Origin: Glandiceps talaboti
Lineage: Eukaryota > Hemichordata > Enteropneusta > Spengelidae
Length of the DNA stretch: 64,000 bases
Assembly: GCF_964340395.1 (NCBI RefSeq)
Contig: NC_135566.1
Coordinates: forward strand, 13,437,501 to 13,501,500
Direction: 5' to 3'
Positions 1-27,770 of the stretch are shown here, one piece after another; position 1 is the first letter of the stretch, and every line of letters begins with the position of its first letter. A program made the translations under genes and the position numbers. The notes beneath the pieces were generated by a model that had not been told where the DNA came from, searched no databases, and was given only the letters and a program-made list of their open reading frames with translations.

Positions 1-255
1 GTTGTTGATATTAGTCTGTTAGAGTGCATTAAACAAAAAAACCCAGAGAATCTGACATCCGGAAAACCTACTTTGAAACACATTTTGCTATTCACAATGC
101 CTGCGGAGGGACCATTACTTCATTACTACACTTTGATCAAGTCAATGGATCTATATACAAATGAAGACTTCATGGTTGAACTCTCTGCCATTATAGGTAA
201 CGTTACACACAGAAGAGTCGTTTTAAAAAAAATTAAAAAAATGAAGCAAGAATAG
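1..255 (+). CDS. unrecognised open frame entering from left edge
   Basis: The frame starting at base 1 is open for 84 codons and ends in a stop at 253-255. It has no ATG near its left end, so it would be the 3' part of an exon or of an element beginning outside the window. The protein has mixed composition and ends in a Lys-rich stretch (VVLKKIKKMKQE). I do not recognise the family. The following 800 bases hold short, broken frames of similar composition, so this may be the start of a decayed transposon gene rather than a host exon. Confidence 0.25.
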   Translation, partial: VVDISLLECIKQKNPENLTSGKPTLKHILLFTMPAEGPLLHYYTLIKSMDLYTNEDFMVELSAIIGNVTHRRVVLKKIKKMKQE

Positions 256-1060
256 ACATTTCTTTATTGGACAGTGATGACGACTCAAAGGAAATGATAT
301 ATAGCAAATTAACATATCCCCTAAATAAACAACTCCACACGACATAATTATAATGAATATCATGTTGAGGATGATTTGTAGATATTGCAAACTAACTAAA
401 ATAAAAAAAACTTTTGAATTTGATCACCAAGAAATGATTATTATGCCAACACATTTTTCAAGTGTCTTCCTTCACCCCTATTATGGGATGTGATCTTTCT
501 GCTGATATTTATTACATCCAACTCTATACAGCTTATAATTCTTTAAGTTTTATAGATTTTTCTCCCAAGACGTTCAGTGAGGGCCAGCTCTCATGGATCA
601 GTGTTAATGACTCAATAATAATGATTCATTTGATGGAGAGTTTCAATAAAACATAACAATTGACGGCCTCAACAAAACTGTACAGGTTCCCAAAATACCC
701 TCGCCCTGTTTACAGAGGTTAAATTTAACAATAATTCAGGAACTGGAAATCTGTTGTGCAGCCTTGTGTTGAACAACTACTCCTGGTAGATGATTCTACA
801 TCTGAAATATTAATTTCTGATCAGAATAAAATGCTTGTGGTTCATTACTGTCAGACTGTTACTACAAAATCAGAGAGATTATAGCGTTTCATAAAGGTGG
901 CAGGATATTTTTACATTTCTCACAACGTTTTTGATTTAGAATTTACACAAACAAAACAAAACGATGGCACTGATAGCGCGCATGCCCATTACATGTTACA
1001 TTTTATCTCACTGTTGATGAAAATAAACAACTTTGTTTTTGAATCTTCCTTGTCTGTATT
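256..1060 (+). other. no intact gene; possible decayed coding sequence
   Basis: Short frames (for example 462-656) are repeatedly broken by stops and frame changes. Around 610-780 one frame reads NITIDGLNKTVQVPKYP before breaking, which looks like eroded coding DNA. Nothing identifiable was found. Confidence 0.2.
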
Positions 1061-1182
1061 TTTGTTTTATGTAAAATGTAACAAAAAATGTTGTGTGAGT
1101 CGTGAAAACATGGTGCTGCCGAAAATTGAAATGCTGTAGTCACTCTGGTTTGGTAGTATTATATCACAGTTAGTACTATTAC

Positions 1183-1542
1183 CTGGATATCTACAAATAT
1201 GGGCCGTTTTCAATGTACACTGTACTCCAATCCATTGATACGCCTTTCCACGTTTCATAATCGCACACTGCTCTGTAGGTGCTCCAAACCAGTCACTGTA
1301 GGTCACAGACGACCCATCAACCCATTGGAAATTTCCGTTTGATGCTGTATCGCGTAATCCAAGCCAATAGTCATACTCGGTATTGATGATGCCAAGGAGG
1401 AAATCCCGGTCTTCTTGTTTTCGTATAATTGGAAAGTCACCATTCGCATCTTGACAACTTGTCCTTGCAGCTGTGTAGTCGTTCAAACTTCCCTCGAACA
1501 CCTCGTACAGCTCGCCCTCGTATAGAGACTGTTGTAAATGCA
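1183..1542 (-). CDS. C-type lectin-like domain exon (gene D)
   Basis: This exon holds a whole CTLD. In order, it shows the helix-1 segment AARTSC, the WLGL core motif, WVDGSSVTYSDW, QCAIM, a Trp-x-x-x-x-Cys segment (WIGVQC) and the last Cys in HICRYP. These give the four canonical disulphide Cys. The two extra N-terminal Cys of the long form, present in the neighbours, are absent here. The usual calcium/sugar triplet (EPN or QPD) is replaced by GAPTEQ, so classical sugar binding is doubtful. The acceptor AG is at 1544-1543 and the donor GT at 1182-1181. The exon is 360 nt, phase 1-1. Confidence 0.88.
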
Positions 1543-1855
1543 CTGAAAAATGGAAAGGTATTTAAAAAACTTACATTAAAAATACTTTAAATGTGTTCAA
1601 CTAAATCAACAGGTTGTATAAAAAATATAACACAACTAACTAGACATGGAAATGGAAAAAAAACCCCGTTCGGCTATACTTGTCGCTGATGTCTGCAAAA
1701 CTGGCAAATTTTCTCTTATGTTTGTTTTTCTTTCCTGTGTAGTTGGATTTCATTATATTACAATCAAAGTCGGCGTGGTCAGTACAATGTGATGAGAAAA
1801 CACTAAGGTATGTTCTCCCCAGCGAGAGAGGGAGAGAGAGAGAAAGAGAGAGAGC

Positions 1856-1891
<36 letters not shown>

Positions 1892-2500
1892 GAGGGAGAG
1901 AGAGAGAGAAAGGGAGGGAGAGAGAGTGAGAGAGAGACAGAGACAGCGAGACAGAGACAGACATACAGACAGACAGACAGAGAGGGAGATAGAGAGAGAG
2001 ATAATAAAAAAGATAATAAATAAAGAGAACAGTGCCAAAAAATCCAAAACGAGTAGAAACACGTAAATACCACCAACTATTAACATAATATGTGCGTGTA
2101 AGGCTTATAGATGTTTTAACGTCAGATTCAACGCATACGTTTTTATTTAACAGTAATCATCTTTTGCAATAAACGAGTACAATGTAGATATACTATATTT
2201 ACAGTGATTGTGTTTGTGATCATTTATAGATGAAGAGAAAAAAAATGAACCAAAACTGAATATTTAAAGAAAATTAAAGAGAAAACAAAATGAATTAACC
2301 CCCGAAAGATGTTCTGTTGTTTATCTCGTGTTGATGATAAAATGACAGCGATTTGTATGCACCTACACGATTTATATGTCACCGATTTTATACATGGAAA
2401 TACCAAGAGTGGAAATCTTTCGCTTGAGAAAATAATTAAACCTACCTTCTCGTAATAAGGCCAGCACCAGGATCAAACTCCTTTTTAGTCTCCGTGGCAT
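1183..2500 (-). CDS. lectin gene D: signal exon plus one CTLD exon, 3' end off the left edge
   Basis: Two minus-strand exons are seen: 2500-2446 (start codon and signal peptide, ends phase 1) and 1542-1183 (CTLD, phase 1 to phase 1). The junction makes a Val codon and keeps the frame. The CTLD exon ends in a donor after Tyr-Pro-(Gly), as in every other CTLD exon of this cluster, so the mucin/membrane exon is expected beyond base 1. It is the leftmost member of a tandem array in which all genes are on the minus strand. Its CTLD is the most diverged and is short-form. Direct joining of the two exons is inferred from phase only. Confidence 0.7.
1822..2003 (+). repeat. imperfect (AG)n microsatellite
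   Basis: About 180 bases of GA-rich repeat with GACA interruptions toward the right. It lies in the intron of lectin gene D, and open frames across it are artefacts. Confidence 0.95.
2446..2500 (-). CDS. first coding exon, signal peptide (gene D)
   Basis: The ATG is at 2500-2498 and is followed by a basic start (MPRRLKRS) and a hydrophobic run (LILVLALL). A donor GTAGGT follows after 18 codons plus one base. This phase-1 end fits the CTLD exon at 1542. The peptide is short for a signal sequence but has the right order of charge and hydrophobicity. Confidence 0.6.
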
Positions 2501-2699
2501 CTCTTCAAAATGAAAGCAGTTCGTTCGACACATATCTACGTTTTGCTGCGGAATTCAAAATCAACCACATTCACATCCTTATGTATTCAATGTGACCACC
2601 TTGGTCACGTGTCACTGATTATATTCCCGAGGCACTTTACCCACCGGTTGTTTCCCGAAGCTACGTGTAAATATTGGAGGAGGCTATTAAGAGCGTATA

Positions 2700-3159
2700 A
2701 TGTTGTGTGATCGATGTAGTGATGCTTGTAATTACGCCCTGACTAGTTATTGTGTGTGAACCTTAGTCGAGTGGTGTAGAGTGTTTTGAAGTGTCAAAAG
2801 GAAATGACGTAATTTCTTCATTGTAATACTTTCTTCCAAATTCGGCTCAGTTATGGTTTAAGCATGTTTCTAATTCACAAGTTGTAATCAATAATGCATT
2901 AAACGTTACTAGGCACTGTAATTTAGGCTTGTACAACCATCCATGGCCAATATACAATGGAAATCAGGTGAGTAGAAACATTGTCATCCGGTTCGACGAA
3001 AAACAGTGTTACATTTCAGTACAAATGATTATGATACAGGGTCTAAAGGAGTGCATACACATTGCGTGGAAGGTAAAACATGCAAGTCACGATTGACTTG
3101 AAGTAAAGAGAAGGACAAACATAAAAATATTCGCAATCAACACATTACATCTCAAATAT

Positions 3160-3209
<50 letters not shown>

Positions 3210-3777
3210 TTAATTGCCGTTATCACTTACATCACATTTAATTAATTAATTAATTTATTTATTTTGAATACAATCTTAATGCTGGTTTAATAACCCTTAA
3301 CCTATAAGGAAACGATTTCAATGTATGTGGTTTCATAAACAATTCCCCTATTTGCACACAAAATTTTAAAATACTACAGTACATGTTAAAATAACAAGAG
3401 TGAGTTAATACATGCACTACGTGTAGTAGGATTTACCTGCTTTTCAAGTATATATAACCGAAAATACATGCAGTATCATTTTCACTTCAATTTGAAGATA
3501 AAAATACTTTAGTTCTCTGCAAATTATAGAACTCTGTTATTTTGAATATAGGCAAGTCATCTTAACCAAATTGAGCAACCGATAACGTTTTTGAACAGTT
3601 ATTTTCAAATGACTGAGAAATCTACGTAACATATTATTATTTTTTTCAGGTCAGAAAACACTGCTACAATTGCATCATGGATGTAGGTGCAAAGAAATAT
3701 ATATGTCAACTTTATGAATTCATTTGATGGTAAAGATTTAGTTTTGATGTCATATTTAAATGTGTAAGGTAGACAAC
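2700..3777. other. intergenic spacer between lectin genes D and C
   Basis: No coding signal was found. The stretch holds an (ATC)n microsatellite (3161-3209) and A/T-rich unique-looking DNA. The promoter of gene D should lie just right of 2500, but no clear core element was recognised. Confidence 0.4.
3161..3209 (+). repeat. (ATC)n microsatellite
   Basis: About 16 uninterrupted TCA/ATC units. Confidence 0.97.
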
Positions 3778-4448
3778 TCAAGGCAAGTCATTTACAGGGT
3801 AATATTGGTTCACACTGTTTGCCTTCTTTTGCATATTCAGATAAGAATCCACCAAAGTCAACACCTCTTCACGATTAGGTAATCTACTTGTACCTTTATT
3901 CTTTTGAATTCGTGGGCGACCATTTTGTCCTTTTTTCTTTACCGTCTTTGCGGATGTCTTGTTTCCAGTATTCAGTTTGGTGTTCGCTTGCTTCAATTTT
4001 CCCTTCATGAACTGGTAAAGATCAAACACAACTAAGAAGGTTACTAGTGCTAAAAGCACAAAACCAATTGTATAAGATGGTAGTTGTCGTTGTAACGCTT
4101 CACTAATCAATGGTTTCTTCCGTTCGTCTGCTTCAGTTGTGATTCTATAGGTTTGGCTATCAGGTAATGGTGCTGAGGCTTTGTGTGTAGCGTCTGTTGA
4201 CGTTGAGGGCAATGTTGAAATGTTACCAACATGGGTGTTATTATCGGCTGTGTTCGGGATAGCTGTTGTTGAACTATTCATTGTAACGTTGGATGATGGT
4301 GTAGGCGACAGTGTTGCATTTGATGCCAGGTTTGTTGATCCGGTGATTGCATCTGGTATGGTGGAAGGAGGAGGGGAGGAGGCAGATAGCAAGGTGGATG
4401 AAGATGTTGATGACGAATATAACATTTCTTGCCAGGGTGTCTCAGTGC
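3778..4448 (-). CDS. mucin stalk, transmembrane and cytoplasmic tail exon (gene C)
   Basis: This terminal exon begins at an acceptor AG (4450-4449). It encodes a Ser/Thr/Pro-rich stalk with several N-glycosylation sequons (NVT, NST, NNT), then RQLPSYTIGFVLLALV leading into one hydrophobic membrane span, then a Lys/Asn-rich tail. The motif LPSYTI just outside the span recurs in the paralogous exons at 12.1 and 34.6 kb. The tail is much longer than in those two. It contains YLNM, which fits the YxxM form bound by PI3-kinase SH2 domains, and a YYPV near the C-terminus. A signalling role is only inferred. Confidence 0.82.
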
Positions 4449-6766
4449 CTGTAATGGAGAAGAGAGATTGGCTTTTCCAAAATCACATTGTATTACAGAG
4501 ACAGTATAGGCTATTCATACAGTTCAAATCTATATGTTGTTTGAATCAAATACGAGTAACTTGAACATTCTAAAGTAAAGTTAGCCGAGCCCTCGTTCTC
4601 GTGATTATCTTTCGTTTAAATTATATGGTGCATGAAGCTGGGAGTCGTTTCGTAGTCATGGGTGGTCAAGTTGTCTATGTGTTTGTGTTGGATGTTGTCA
4701 ATACTGGAGTTGTAATAATCAATGTTGGGTTTTTGGAGTCAGTGTTGTTTGTTGTTGGGTTGTTCTTGGAGTCAGAGTTGTTTGTTTGTTTGCTGCTGTA
4801 GTCAGTGTTATCGTCTGGTGCGACAAAAAATGAAGTACAGTTGTTACATTTCATCATGAATTGACTCTCAAAAACATATCAGAATGAACACACCAAACAT
4901 TAGGTTTAAACTTTACCTTCATGTGTTGTCCTTGTACATGTAACTGGTAACTCGCACATAGAAGTTGAATAATATTGTTAAGATGTTTGTCACTCAAGAC
5001 GATTAAAGAATAACTATGAGCCAATTGATAAAATATAGCAATGCTAGTATGTAAGATTTTTTTTTTGGCCAGGTGACAATTTTCTTTCAGGTTTCGTGAT
5101 TTTCGTTGTACATCTTTGAGTCGTAGAAAATCTCAAGGTATTCAAAATGCAAAACATTGTATTTTAAAAACGCTAGTCAGAAATTCGTCAAAGACACATG
5201 TAGATGAGAGTGGTGCTGTCATAATGTGATTACAACTTTAGAAACAATATTGTGAATAATCGACTTAAATTACTTTGCTTTCATCCCATCGAATAGAAAA
5301 TACAATATAATGTGTCGATATTATTCAGTGGTTGTATTTGTCGACACTTTTCTTCATGTGAAGCATGAATCGTTATCATGACCAAATAGTATGATATATG
5401 CAAATTACTTACTTGTTGAATCTAGTGCACCAACCGTACTCCTTTCATTTGTACTTTGTTGGGATAATGCTGGTGACGTCATAGTACTGGAAAGTGTTGT
5501 TTGCACAGTTGTGGTTGGAGGCAGTGTCGATTGCTGGGTTGTTGTCTGTGGAGGCAAGGTTGTAACTGGTGGCGAGGTGTCCAATGCTGTTGTCGTAGGA
5601 ACCATTGTTGACGTTGGTGTTGTATTAGGAAGTGTTGTTTGCAGGGTTGCAGTCGGAGGTACATGTAGTGTCGAATGTTTGGTTGTTGTCTGTGGAGGTA
5701 AGGTTGTAACTAGTGATGAGGTTTCCAATGCTGTTGTCTTGGGAGCGATTGTTGACGTTGGCGTTGTACTAAGAAGCGTTGTAAGCAGGGTTGCAGTCGG
5801 AGGTACATGTAGTGTCGAATGTTTGGTTGTTGTCTGTGGAGGCAAGGTTGTAACTGGTGATGGGGTTTCCAATGCTGTTGTCTTGGGAGCGATTGTTGAT
5901 GTTGGTGTTGTACTAAGAAATGTTGTAAGCAGGGTTGTAGGAGGAGGTAGTATCGAATGTTGGGTTGTTGTCTGCGGAGGCAAGGTTGTAACTGATGGCG
6001 AGGTTTCCCATGCTGTTGTCGTGGGAACCATTGTTGATGTTGGCGTTGTACTAAGATTAAGAAGCGTTGTTTGCAGGGTTGTAGGAGGAGGTAGTATCGA
6101 TTGCTGGGTTGTTGTCTGCGGAGGCAAGGTTATAACTGGTGGCGAGGTTTCCAATGCTGTTGACGTTGGCGTTGTACTAAGAAGTGTTGTTTGCAGGGTT
6201 GTAGTTGTAAGCGGCGTTGTTGTTGTTTCGGGAGGCAATGTTGTAGTTGGAGGACCTAGAGCAATGAATTGTGAAGTGCATTATTTGTATTTTTGCACAA
6301 AAAATTTACTTACTATTCGTATATATACAAAAGAATTTGTCGTCTAAATAGTAACACCAGTGCCTATAGATGCCCCGAAGACGTTTACAAATGTAATATA
6401 GTTTGATATTCATATTAAATGATAAAAAATATTGTCGCTGGATAAGTCGAAAATGTTTGACCGTTATAAATGAATTTAGTGATTATATTTATGCATCTTT
6501 TTCGGATTAATAAAATCACTAGTATCCTGATTTCATTGAAATGCTTACAGCTCAGGTGTATACTTCTTAAAAAACTACTATGGATACTACAGTACATTAA
6601 TTCATGTACCAACTAAACTAGCTACTACTCAAATGTGGTATGTTCGGACGATTGTTGGCAGTCTCAATGTGGATGTGTTACAGAGTGGATACTTTTACAG
6701 CGGAAGCTTTTATCCTAATAGTTGTTACTGCATAGAAACAGAGATGCTGATAGTCAGTATGTTGTG

Positions 6767-6823
<57 letters not shown>

Positions 6824-6834
6824 CGCGCGCGCGC

Positions 6835-6866
<32 letters not shown>

Positions 6867-6961
6867 ATGTATGTATGTATGTATGTATGTATGTATGTGT
6901 GCATGTATGTATGTGTGCATGCGTGCGTGCATGTGTGTGTGTGCGCGCGTGCGTGCGCATG

Positions 6962-6995
<34 letters not shown>

Positions 6996-7586
6996 TGTAT
7001 GTATGTATGTATGTATGTGTACTGTGTTTGTTTATTTGTATATAGCAATTTCATTTGCTGTAAATTGCATGTATATTGATGTTTATATATTGGCAATAAG
7101 ACAACAAATACGCATTAGTTCCATGTTGCTGTGGCGCATAATCCCAAAAAAAAACCATAGTAACCAAGTTGTAGTTCTCTTTGTACATTACTATGTTTCT
7201 CCTTGGTTCAAAGTCTATTCATGAAAGTGATCTTTATAATTCCTTAAGGCTTTTTAGAATGTAAACCAATTGAAATCAATGACACATTTCTTCAGGGAGG
7301 CGCACCATTAAGTAACTGTTCTTTTTCAAATACATATTTGTATTCGATATGTTGGAGATAACTTAGTAAGTGCTTTGTCCAAGTAAGCCACATATACTCA
7401 AACGTATAATATGACGGAAGTTGATTTACAATATATACCTTTACACTCAAACAATCACACATCGAATATGGAAATTAGATTAGTTATCAACCTAAAATAA
7501 ACCAAATAAGCTCCTAGCATTTCATATTTTGTCAAATTATCTTAATAATATGTTAGAAAATAGAAAATAGAAAGAACTGATCTACC

Positions 7587-7629
<43 letters not shown>

Positions 7630-9950
7630 GTATGTATGTGTGTGTGTGTGTGTCTGTCCCCCTCTCTCAGCTATTGGAAAGATACCAACATGTAACTATG
7701 CTATTGATTAAATCAGTGAATGATGTCATACTTCAACTTCGGACACTTTCTTTTTTATGTTATGATGGATAAATGTTGACGTTGTTTATTTATTTATTTA
7801 TCTATCAATGTTTCATATACAGAAACCATTTCAGTGCTTAAACATCGTTCTCCAAACTAAATATAACCTGTTGCAAGATTACATAGTCAAACACACAAAC
7901 AAATAAACAAATAAACAAACAAACAAACAAACAAACAAACAAAAACGTATTGGTAACCAATAAATCAATCAGTAAGTTACGTGTCCAGTATGATTTAGCG
8001 TGTACAAAAGTCACTCATAAAGTGTGTAATGAAAATATATACGTATATAGTAAAGTATGTATACGTACCTGGGTATTGACAAACAAACTTCACCCCTTCT
8101 CTATCGCAACCGGTGGCATCCCATTGGAAATTATAACTACCTTTCATTAGTACACATCTATTTGAGCTAGGCTCGGTACCGTACCAGTTAGTATAAGATG
8201 TAGTCGTAAGAGCTGTACCATCTTCCCAGACAAAACTGGTACCGGTGCTTGTGCTGTCATATAAACCAATCCAGTAACTTCCGCTGGTACTCAAAATGGT
8301 GGCGAGAAATGCTTGAACTTGTGGGTTATGTACGACTGCAAGATGGCCGCCATGACTTTGGCACATGTACTGGCACTCAGCGCGTGATTCAATATCATCA
8401 TCGCCGTTACCATGAATTTTGTAGCAGTGACTGCCATACTGATAATGATTGTATGGGCATGCTAGAACAAGAACGAAACGAAATGATCACAACAGTTCTG
8501 AAATGTAATGATCACAAAAGTTCTGATCGACACGACTTGTTAAATGGCCATATGGATGAGGATTAGGTGTTAACTTTGCGTTTTTAATTCGTAAAATGTT
8601 TTTTTTTTATCATGGCTTCCTAGTTGAAAAATTAATGCGAAATAACATGTGCCAAGTCCTTGTTTGTAACTCAATATATTGCAAAATATTAATAAAAGTG
8701 GAAAATGTTTGTTATTGTACGTACAATAACAAACTTTTCACATTTTTACAAAGTTTAAAAAAATGTATCGAGTTACCAACAAAGACTTTGTTTATGTTGT
8801 TTCACATTAAATTGTCAAGTAGAAAGACATGATAAAATGGTTTTGTCTGCGTCTGCAATACATTTAATTGCAAAAAGCTAAAAAATATTGTATGTACAAT
8901 AACAAAGATTTTACACACTAATTTAATCTGTTGTCATTTATTGAGCTGCAAACTTGATCATGAATTTGTAATTACTGTGTTTGGATTCTGACATGACGCT
9001 GTTTATACATGTCGCCAAACACCTTGTTAGAGTAATGAATATCTTTTATCGCAATAGCTCACATTGGTGTCAAGACAATAGGTACTTATATCGTATGTCT
9101 GGAAATGTCATTTAAATTAAAGTTTAGTGTCCTTTGTTTCATTTCCATGACGCTCATAATTATGCATGACCTATTGTTATTTTACGGAGCTCATCTCCTA
9201 TGCGTGACTTATTGTGATTCAATTTTGTAGCGACCATAGCGTCGCATATTTTGAAGGACTTGGATTTTGACAGTGGAGCTGTAAGCATCTCCTGGTTCTG
9301 GCTTTGGAGTGAGGCAGTGAGGCCGTGAGGCCGAACTCAGGGCATTGATAAATAAAGTCTATGTTCAGTTATATAACATACATCTCGTATGCAGTTTATA
9401 CTTTTACTACGTCTTGCTGATCAGAAGTTTTGATAAGGACTTGGCACGAGTTGTTTCACATTGATTGTTCAAGTACGAAGCCCTGATAAAATTGTTTTAA
9501 AAATTAAAACTCCAAAATAGATATCCACTCTTCATTCATATGGCTACTTTAATACTGCTGGTACTTTTGTTATGGGCAATCGTTTTCATTTTAAACACTG
9601 ATTTTACCTGATAATTGGGATTTATTAACAAACTTTGCCAATAAAGTGTCAAAAATAACTAAAGGATTTAAAAAAAAATTCACCTGAAGCTCCTGTGAAA
9701 TATAATACAAATGACGGGGAACGAATGTCCTAAAGGACAACAAGTACATTTTATTTAAGAAAACCCAAACTATTTAACTCTGTTTGGATGGATTTGATGA
9801 AAAAAGTTAACCGTAATCTGGTTCACATCGCACACACTTACCTCCATTCCCGTATGTCTGTCCATATACTCGGAGGACGATTTTGTCGTTGGACAACCAA
9901 ATTATCATGGCTACGAATGAGAAAATCCTGGTACATCTTAAGAACAACAT
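3778..9950 (-). CDS. lectin gene C: signal peptide, CTLD, mucin VNTR, membrane anchor
   Basis: Four minus-strand exons join in frame, all at phase 1: 9950-9842 (signal), 8461-8069 (CTLD), 6255-5413 (Thr/Pro repeat) and 4448-3778 (stalk, membrane span, cytoplasmic tail, stop). The sum is 2016 nt, or 671 residues. The layout predicts a type I cell-surface protein: an N-terminal C-type lectin-like head on a long mucin stalk, one membrane span and a basic tail of about 75 residues. The introns hold a piggyBac-like MITE and microsatellites. A further Thr/Asn-rich segment at 4814-4675 may be an extra or dead exon. Function is not known; adhesion or immune recognition is an inference from the architecture. 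Confidence 0.8.
4675..4814 (-). CDS. possible extra Thr/Asn-rich exon of gene C (perhaps dead)
   Basis: A possible acceptor at 4816-4815 opens a frame rich in Asn, Thr and Ser with repeated SDSKN units, like a stalk segment. No good phase-1 donor was found before the stop at 4675-4677, so it may be a decayed or unused exon. Confidence 0.25.
5413..6255 (-). CDS. Thr/Pro-rich mucin repeat exon (gene C)
   Basis: This 843-nt exon (phase 1-1) encodes 281 residues, almost all Thr, Pro, Leu, Ser and Val. It is built from about five degenerate copies of a unit near 46 residues, each carrying TTLPPQTTT, TTPTST and ALETS-like blocks. The acceptor AG is at 6257-6256 and the donor is GTAAGT at 5412. Such repeats in secreted or membrane proteins are usually dense O-glycosylation regions. 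The near-identical units suggest recent tandem duplication and possible length polymorphism. Confidence 0.8.
6770..7018 (+). repeat. compound (TG)n / (ATGT)n microsatellite
   Basis: A TG tract passes through CG-rich TGCG units into ATGT repeats, then a second ATGT block. The Cys/Val/Tyr frames across it are not real genes. Confidence 0.97.
7590..7655 (+). repeat. (GTGTAT)n / (TG)n microsatellite
   Basis: Hexamer TATGTG units run into a TG run, in the intron of lectin gene C. Confidence 0.93.
8069..8461 (-). CDS. C-type lectin-like domain exon (gene C)
   Basis: This long-form CTLD starts two bases after the acceptor TAG (8463-8462) with CPYNHYQYGSHCYKIH, giving the extra N-terminal Cys pair. 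It continues through SRAECQYMCQSHGGHLAVV, YWIGLYDS, FVWEDGTAL, SYTNWYG, RCVLM, FQWDATGC and FVCQYP. The loop that carries EPN in mannose-type lectins reads TEPSSN here, so it keeps Glu-Pro but not the third residue. The exon is 393 nt, phase 1-1, with donor GTACGT at 8068. It is clearly diverged from the CTLDs of genes A and B. Confidence 0.9.
8544..9548. mobile_element. TTAA-flanked MITE, copy 1 (with internal insertion)
   Basis: The ends match those of the elements at 40.55 and 56.24 kb: a left end ATGGCCATATGGATGAGG and an inverted right end CATATGGCTACT. Both sides are flanked by TTAA (8540-8543 and 9549-9552). A 28-bp perfect palindrome sits at 8707-8734. About 600 bases (8850-9440) not present in the other copies look like a secondary insertion. 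TTAA target duplication is typical of piggyBac-type transposition; the elements have no coding capacity. Confidence 0.72.
9842..9950 (-). CDS. first coding exon, signal peptide (gene C)
   Basis: The ATG is at 9950-9948. The peptide runs MLFLRCTRIFSFVAMIIWL, then a polar stretch, and stops after 36 codons plus one base at the donor GTAAGT. The phase fits the CTLD exon, making an Ala codon. The exon length (109 nt) equals that of the first exon at 41.05 kb. It is paralogous to the exons at 27.3 and 31.7 kb. Confidence 0.72.
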
Positions 9951-10461
<511 letters not shown>

Positions 10462-10561
10462 AAGTCAGTGGTAAGATTTGTCCGTAGTACAGTGCTCGAT
10501 ACGTCTGCACGCAGAGCGGAGTATATGTTGAGGGTAGAAGAAAATCAAGTCGGGTTTTTCG

Positions 10562-10603
10562 TCTCTACAAGCCTGTTTCGTGAGTAAATCACTCGTCAGG
10601 AGA
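10562..10603 (-). ncRNA. type I hammerhead ribozyme, minus-strand arm
   Basis: Mirror copy of the plus-strand ribozyme at 10622-10663 within the palindrome, with identical core and stems. Confidence 0.68.
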
Positions 10604-10621
10604 TGTTGATGTACACCAACA

Positions 10622-10663
10622 TCTCCTGACGAGTGATTTACTCACGAAACAGGCTTGTAGAGA
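10622..10663 (+). ncRNA. type I hammerhead ribozyme (family 1)
   Basis: The core CTGACGA is at 10626-10632 and GAAA at 10646-10649, both matching the hammerhead consensus. Stem II is GTGA (10633-10636) with TCAC (10642-10645). Stem III is ACA with TGT and loop GGCT... (10649-10658). The predicted cleavage site is after the A of GTA at 10659. Stem I is TCTC (10622-10625) with GAGA (10660-10663). A very short stem III is a known feature of hammerheads in Penelope-like elements. The fold was found by eye. Confidence 0.72.
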
Positions 10664-10694
10664 CGAAAAACCCGACTTGATTTTCTTCTACCCT

Positions 10695-10697
<3 letters not shown>

Positions 10698-10748
<51 letters not shown>
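10698..10748. repeat. (AT)n microsatellite right of hammerhead palindrome
   Basis: About 50 bases of AT directly abutting the palindrome. Confidence 0.95.
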
Positions 10749-10751
<3 letters not shown>

Positions 10752-10806
10752 CAAGATTTCAAAGTCGTATTTATTGCAATCTCAAAATATACGTAGAGTT
10801 ATACCG

Positions 10807-10940
<134 letters not shown>

Positions 10941-11428
10941 ATAGACTTATTCCAAAATAATTGGAGGTCATGTCGCGAATTTATTTTAATTAAATTGACT
11001 TTATGTTATATATTTATGTTATCGAATCATCCCACTCATCGTCACTAATCTATCATGCGGATCAATCAAAAAGAGAAACAAATCAAAAGCTGTCGCGCTA
11101 CTTTTTGAATGTTTGACATTGTCTCTTTGGGACAGGAGGAAGATTTCTGAATTCCGTAATAACAATTGACCCTCTCTGCAGTAATAAACAAAGGCTAAAG
11201 GTCAAACACCACAATATTGAAATCTTTGGATAAAAGTCCAACGGAAATCCTTTTACTCTATGTACACATGAATTGTTGTCATGATGGTTACAATTAATGA
11301 GTCAGCTACGAATTGATCAAGATTGTAAGGTCACCTTTATTGCACTCTGAAAATAGTACATAGAAGGGTTGTCCGTCTCTATTGCTGCTTACAAGTACAG
11401 TTCAGTTTCATTTCCTTTTTACGCCTAT

Positions 11429-11856
<428 letters not shown>

Positions 11857-12103
11857 GAAAAGACGGTAACATTACTCCCCCCAACTGGTCCAATTAATAG
11901 CTTATGAAAGATATTTTATATTGCTGGCATTATATCCTAATACAATGAAAACTACTTTGAAAAGATATATAGTCCGATGTCCGAATACAAATTCTAAGAG
12001 AGAAGAACATCTGATCACTCAACGTTTCAATTGAATGGTTTGATTCATTATTGCATTTAAATTCATGCACGTGCTGAAGTGGTGCTAGGTTTTACCTACG
12101 TGA

Positions 12104-27423
<15,320 letters not shown>

Positions 27424-27770
27424 GATGACAAGTGTACAATTCGATAGGTTAACAAAAATGTACTGAAAAACTCTTTAAATAACCTGTTGATCCAGTTGAC
27501 TGATATTAAGTAACTTGATGTCTTGATACACTTTCTCACTGCAGCAGTAATAGTGACGACATTGATTTTAATATCCTGTAGGATGATATTGATTTAATAT
27601 ATCAGTGCAGTGATTGGTACACGTGGTACGAGTCAATGGGGGTAGCAGCCGTTCTACAACAACTCACCATTCTCATCTTTGTATTCTTGACTTCTATATT
27701 ACACAGATTTCCAAGAACAAGTTTTGAGCTACTAAATTAAAGAGAACGAGCAATATTTACGGAGAAACGG
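27424..27770 (-). promoter_or_regulatory. duplicated 5' flank / promoter module
   Basis: Shares ordered blocks with 9951-10330 and 31780-32130, such as CAGTGATTGGTACA, CATCTTTGTA and CAATATTTACG. Confidence 0.42.

Larger units (their letters stand above)
6256..8068. other. intron of gene C with microsatellites
   Basis: Apart from the TG/ATGT repeats at 6770-7018 and 7590-7655, nothing coding was recognised. Confidence 0.5.

Noticed and set aside
1640-2086. Leu/Ser-rich and Arg/Glu-rich frames over the (AG)n tract
   Set aside because: Pure microsatellite translation in both strands; no coding signal outside the repeat.
5391-6347. 318-codon Val/Gly-rich plus-strand frame
   Set aside because: Antisense shadow of the Thr/Pro repeat exon of lectin gene C, which has fitting splice sites and phase.
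6633-7224. Cys/Val/Tyr-rich frames
   Set aside because: TG/ATGT microsatellite artefacts.
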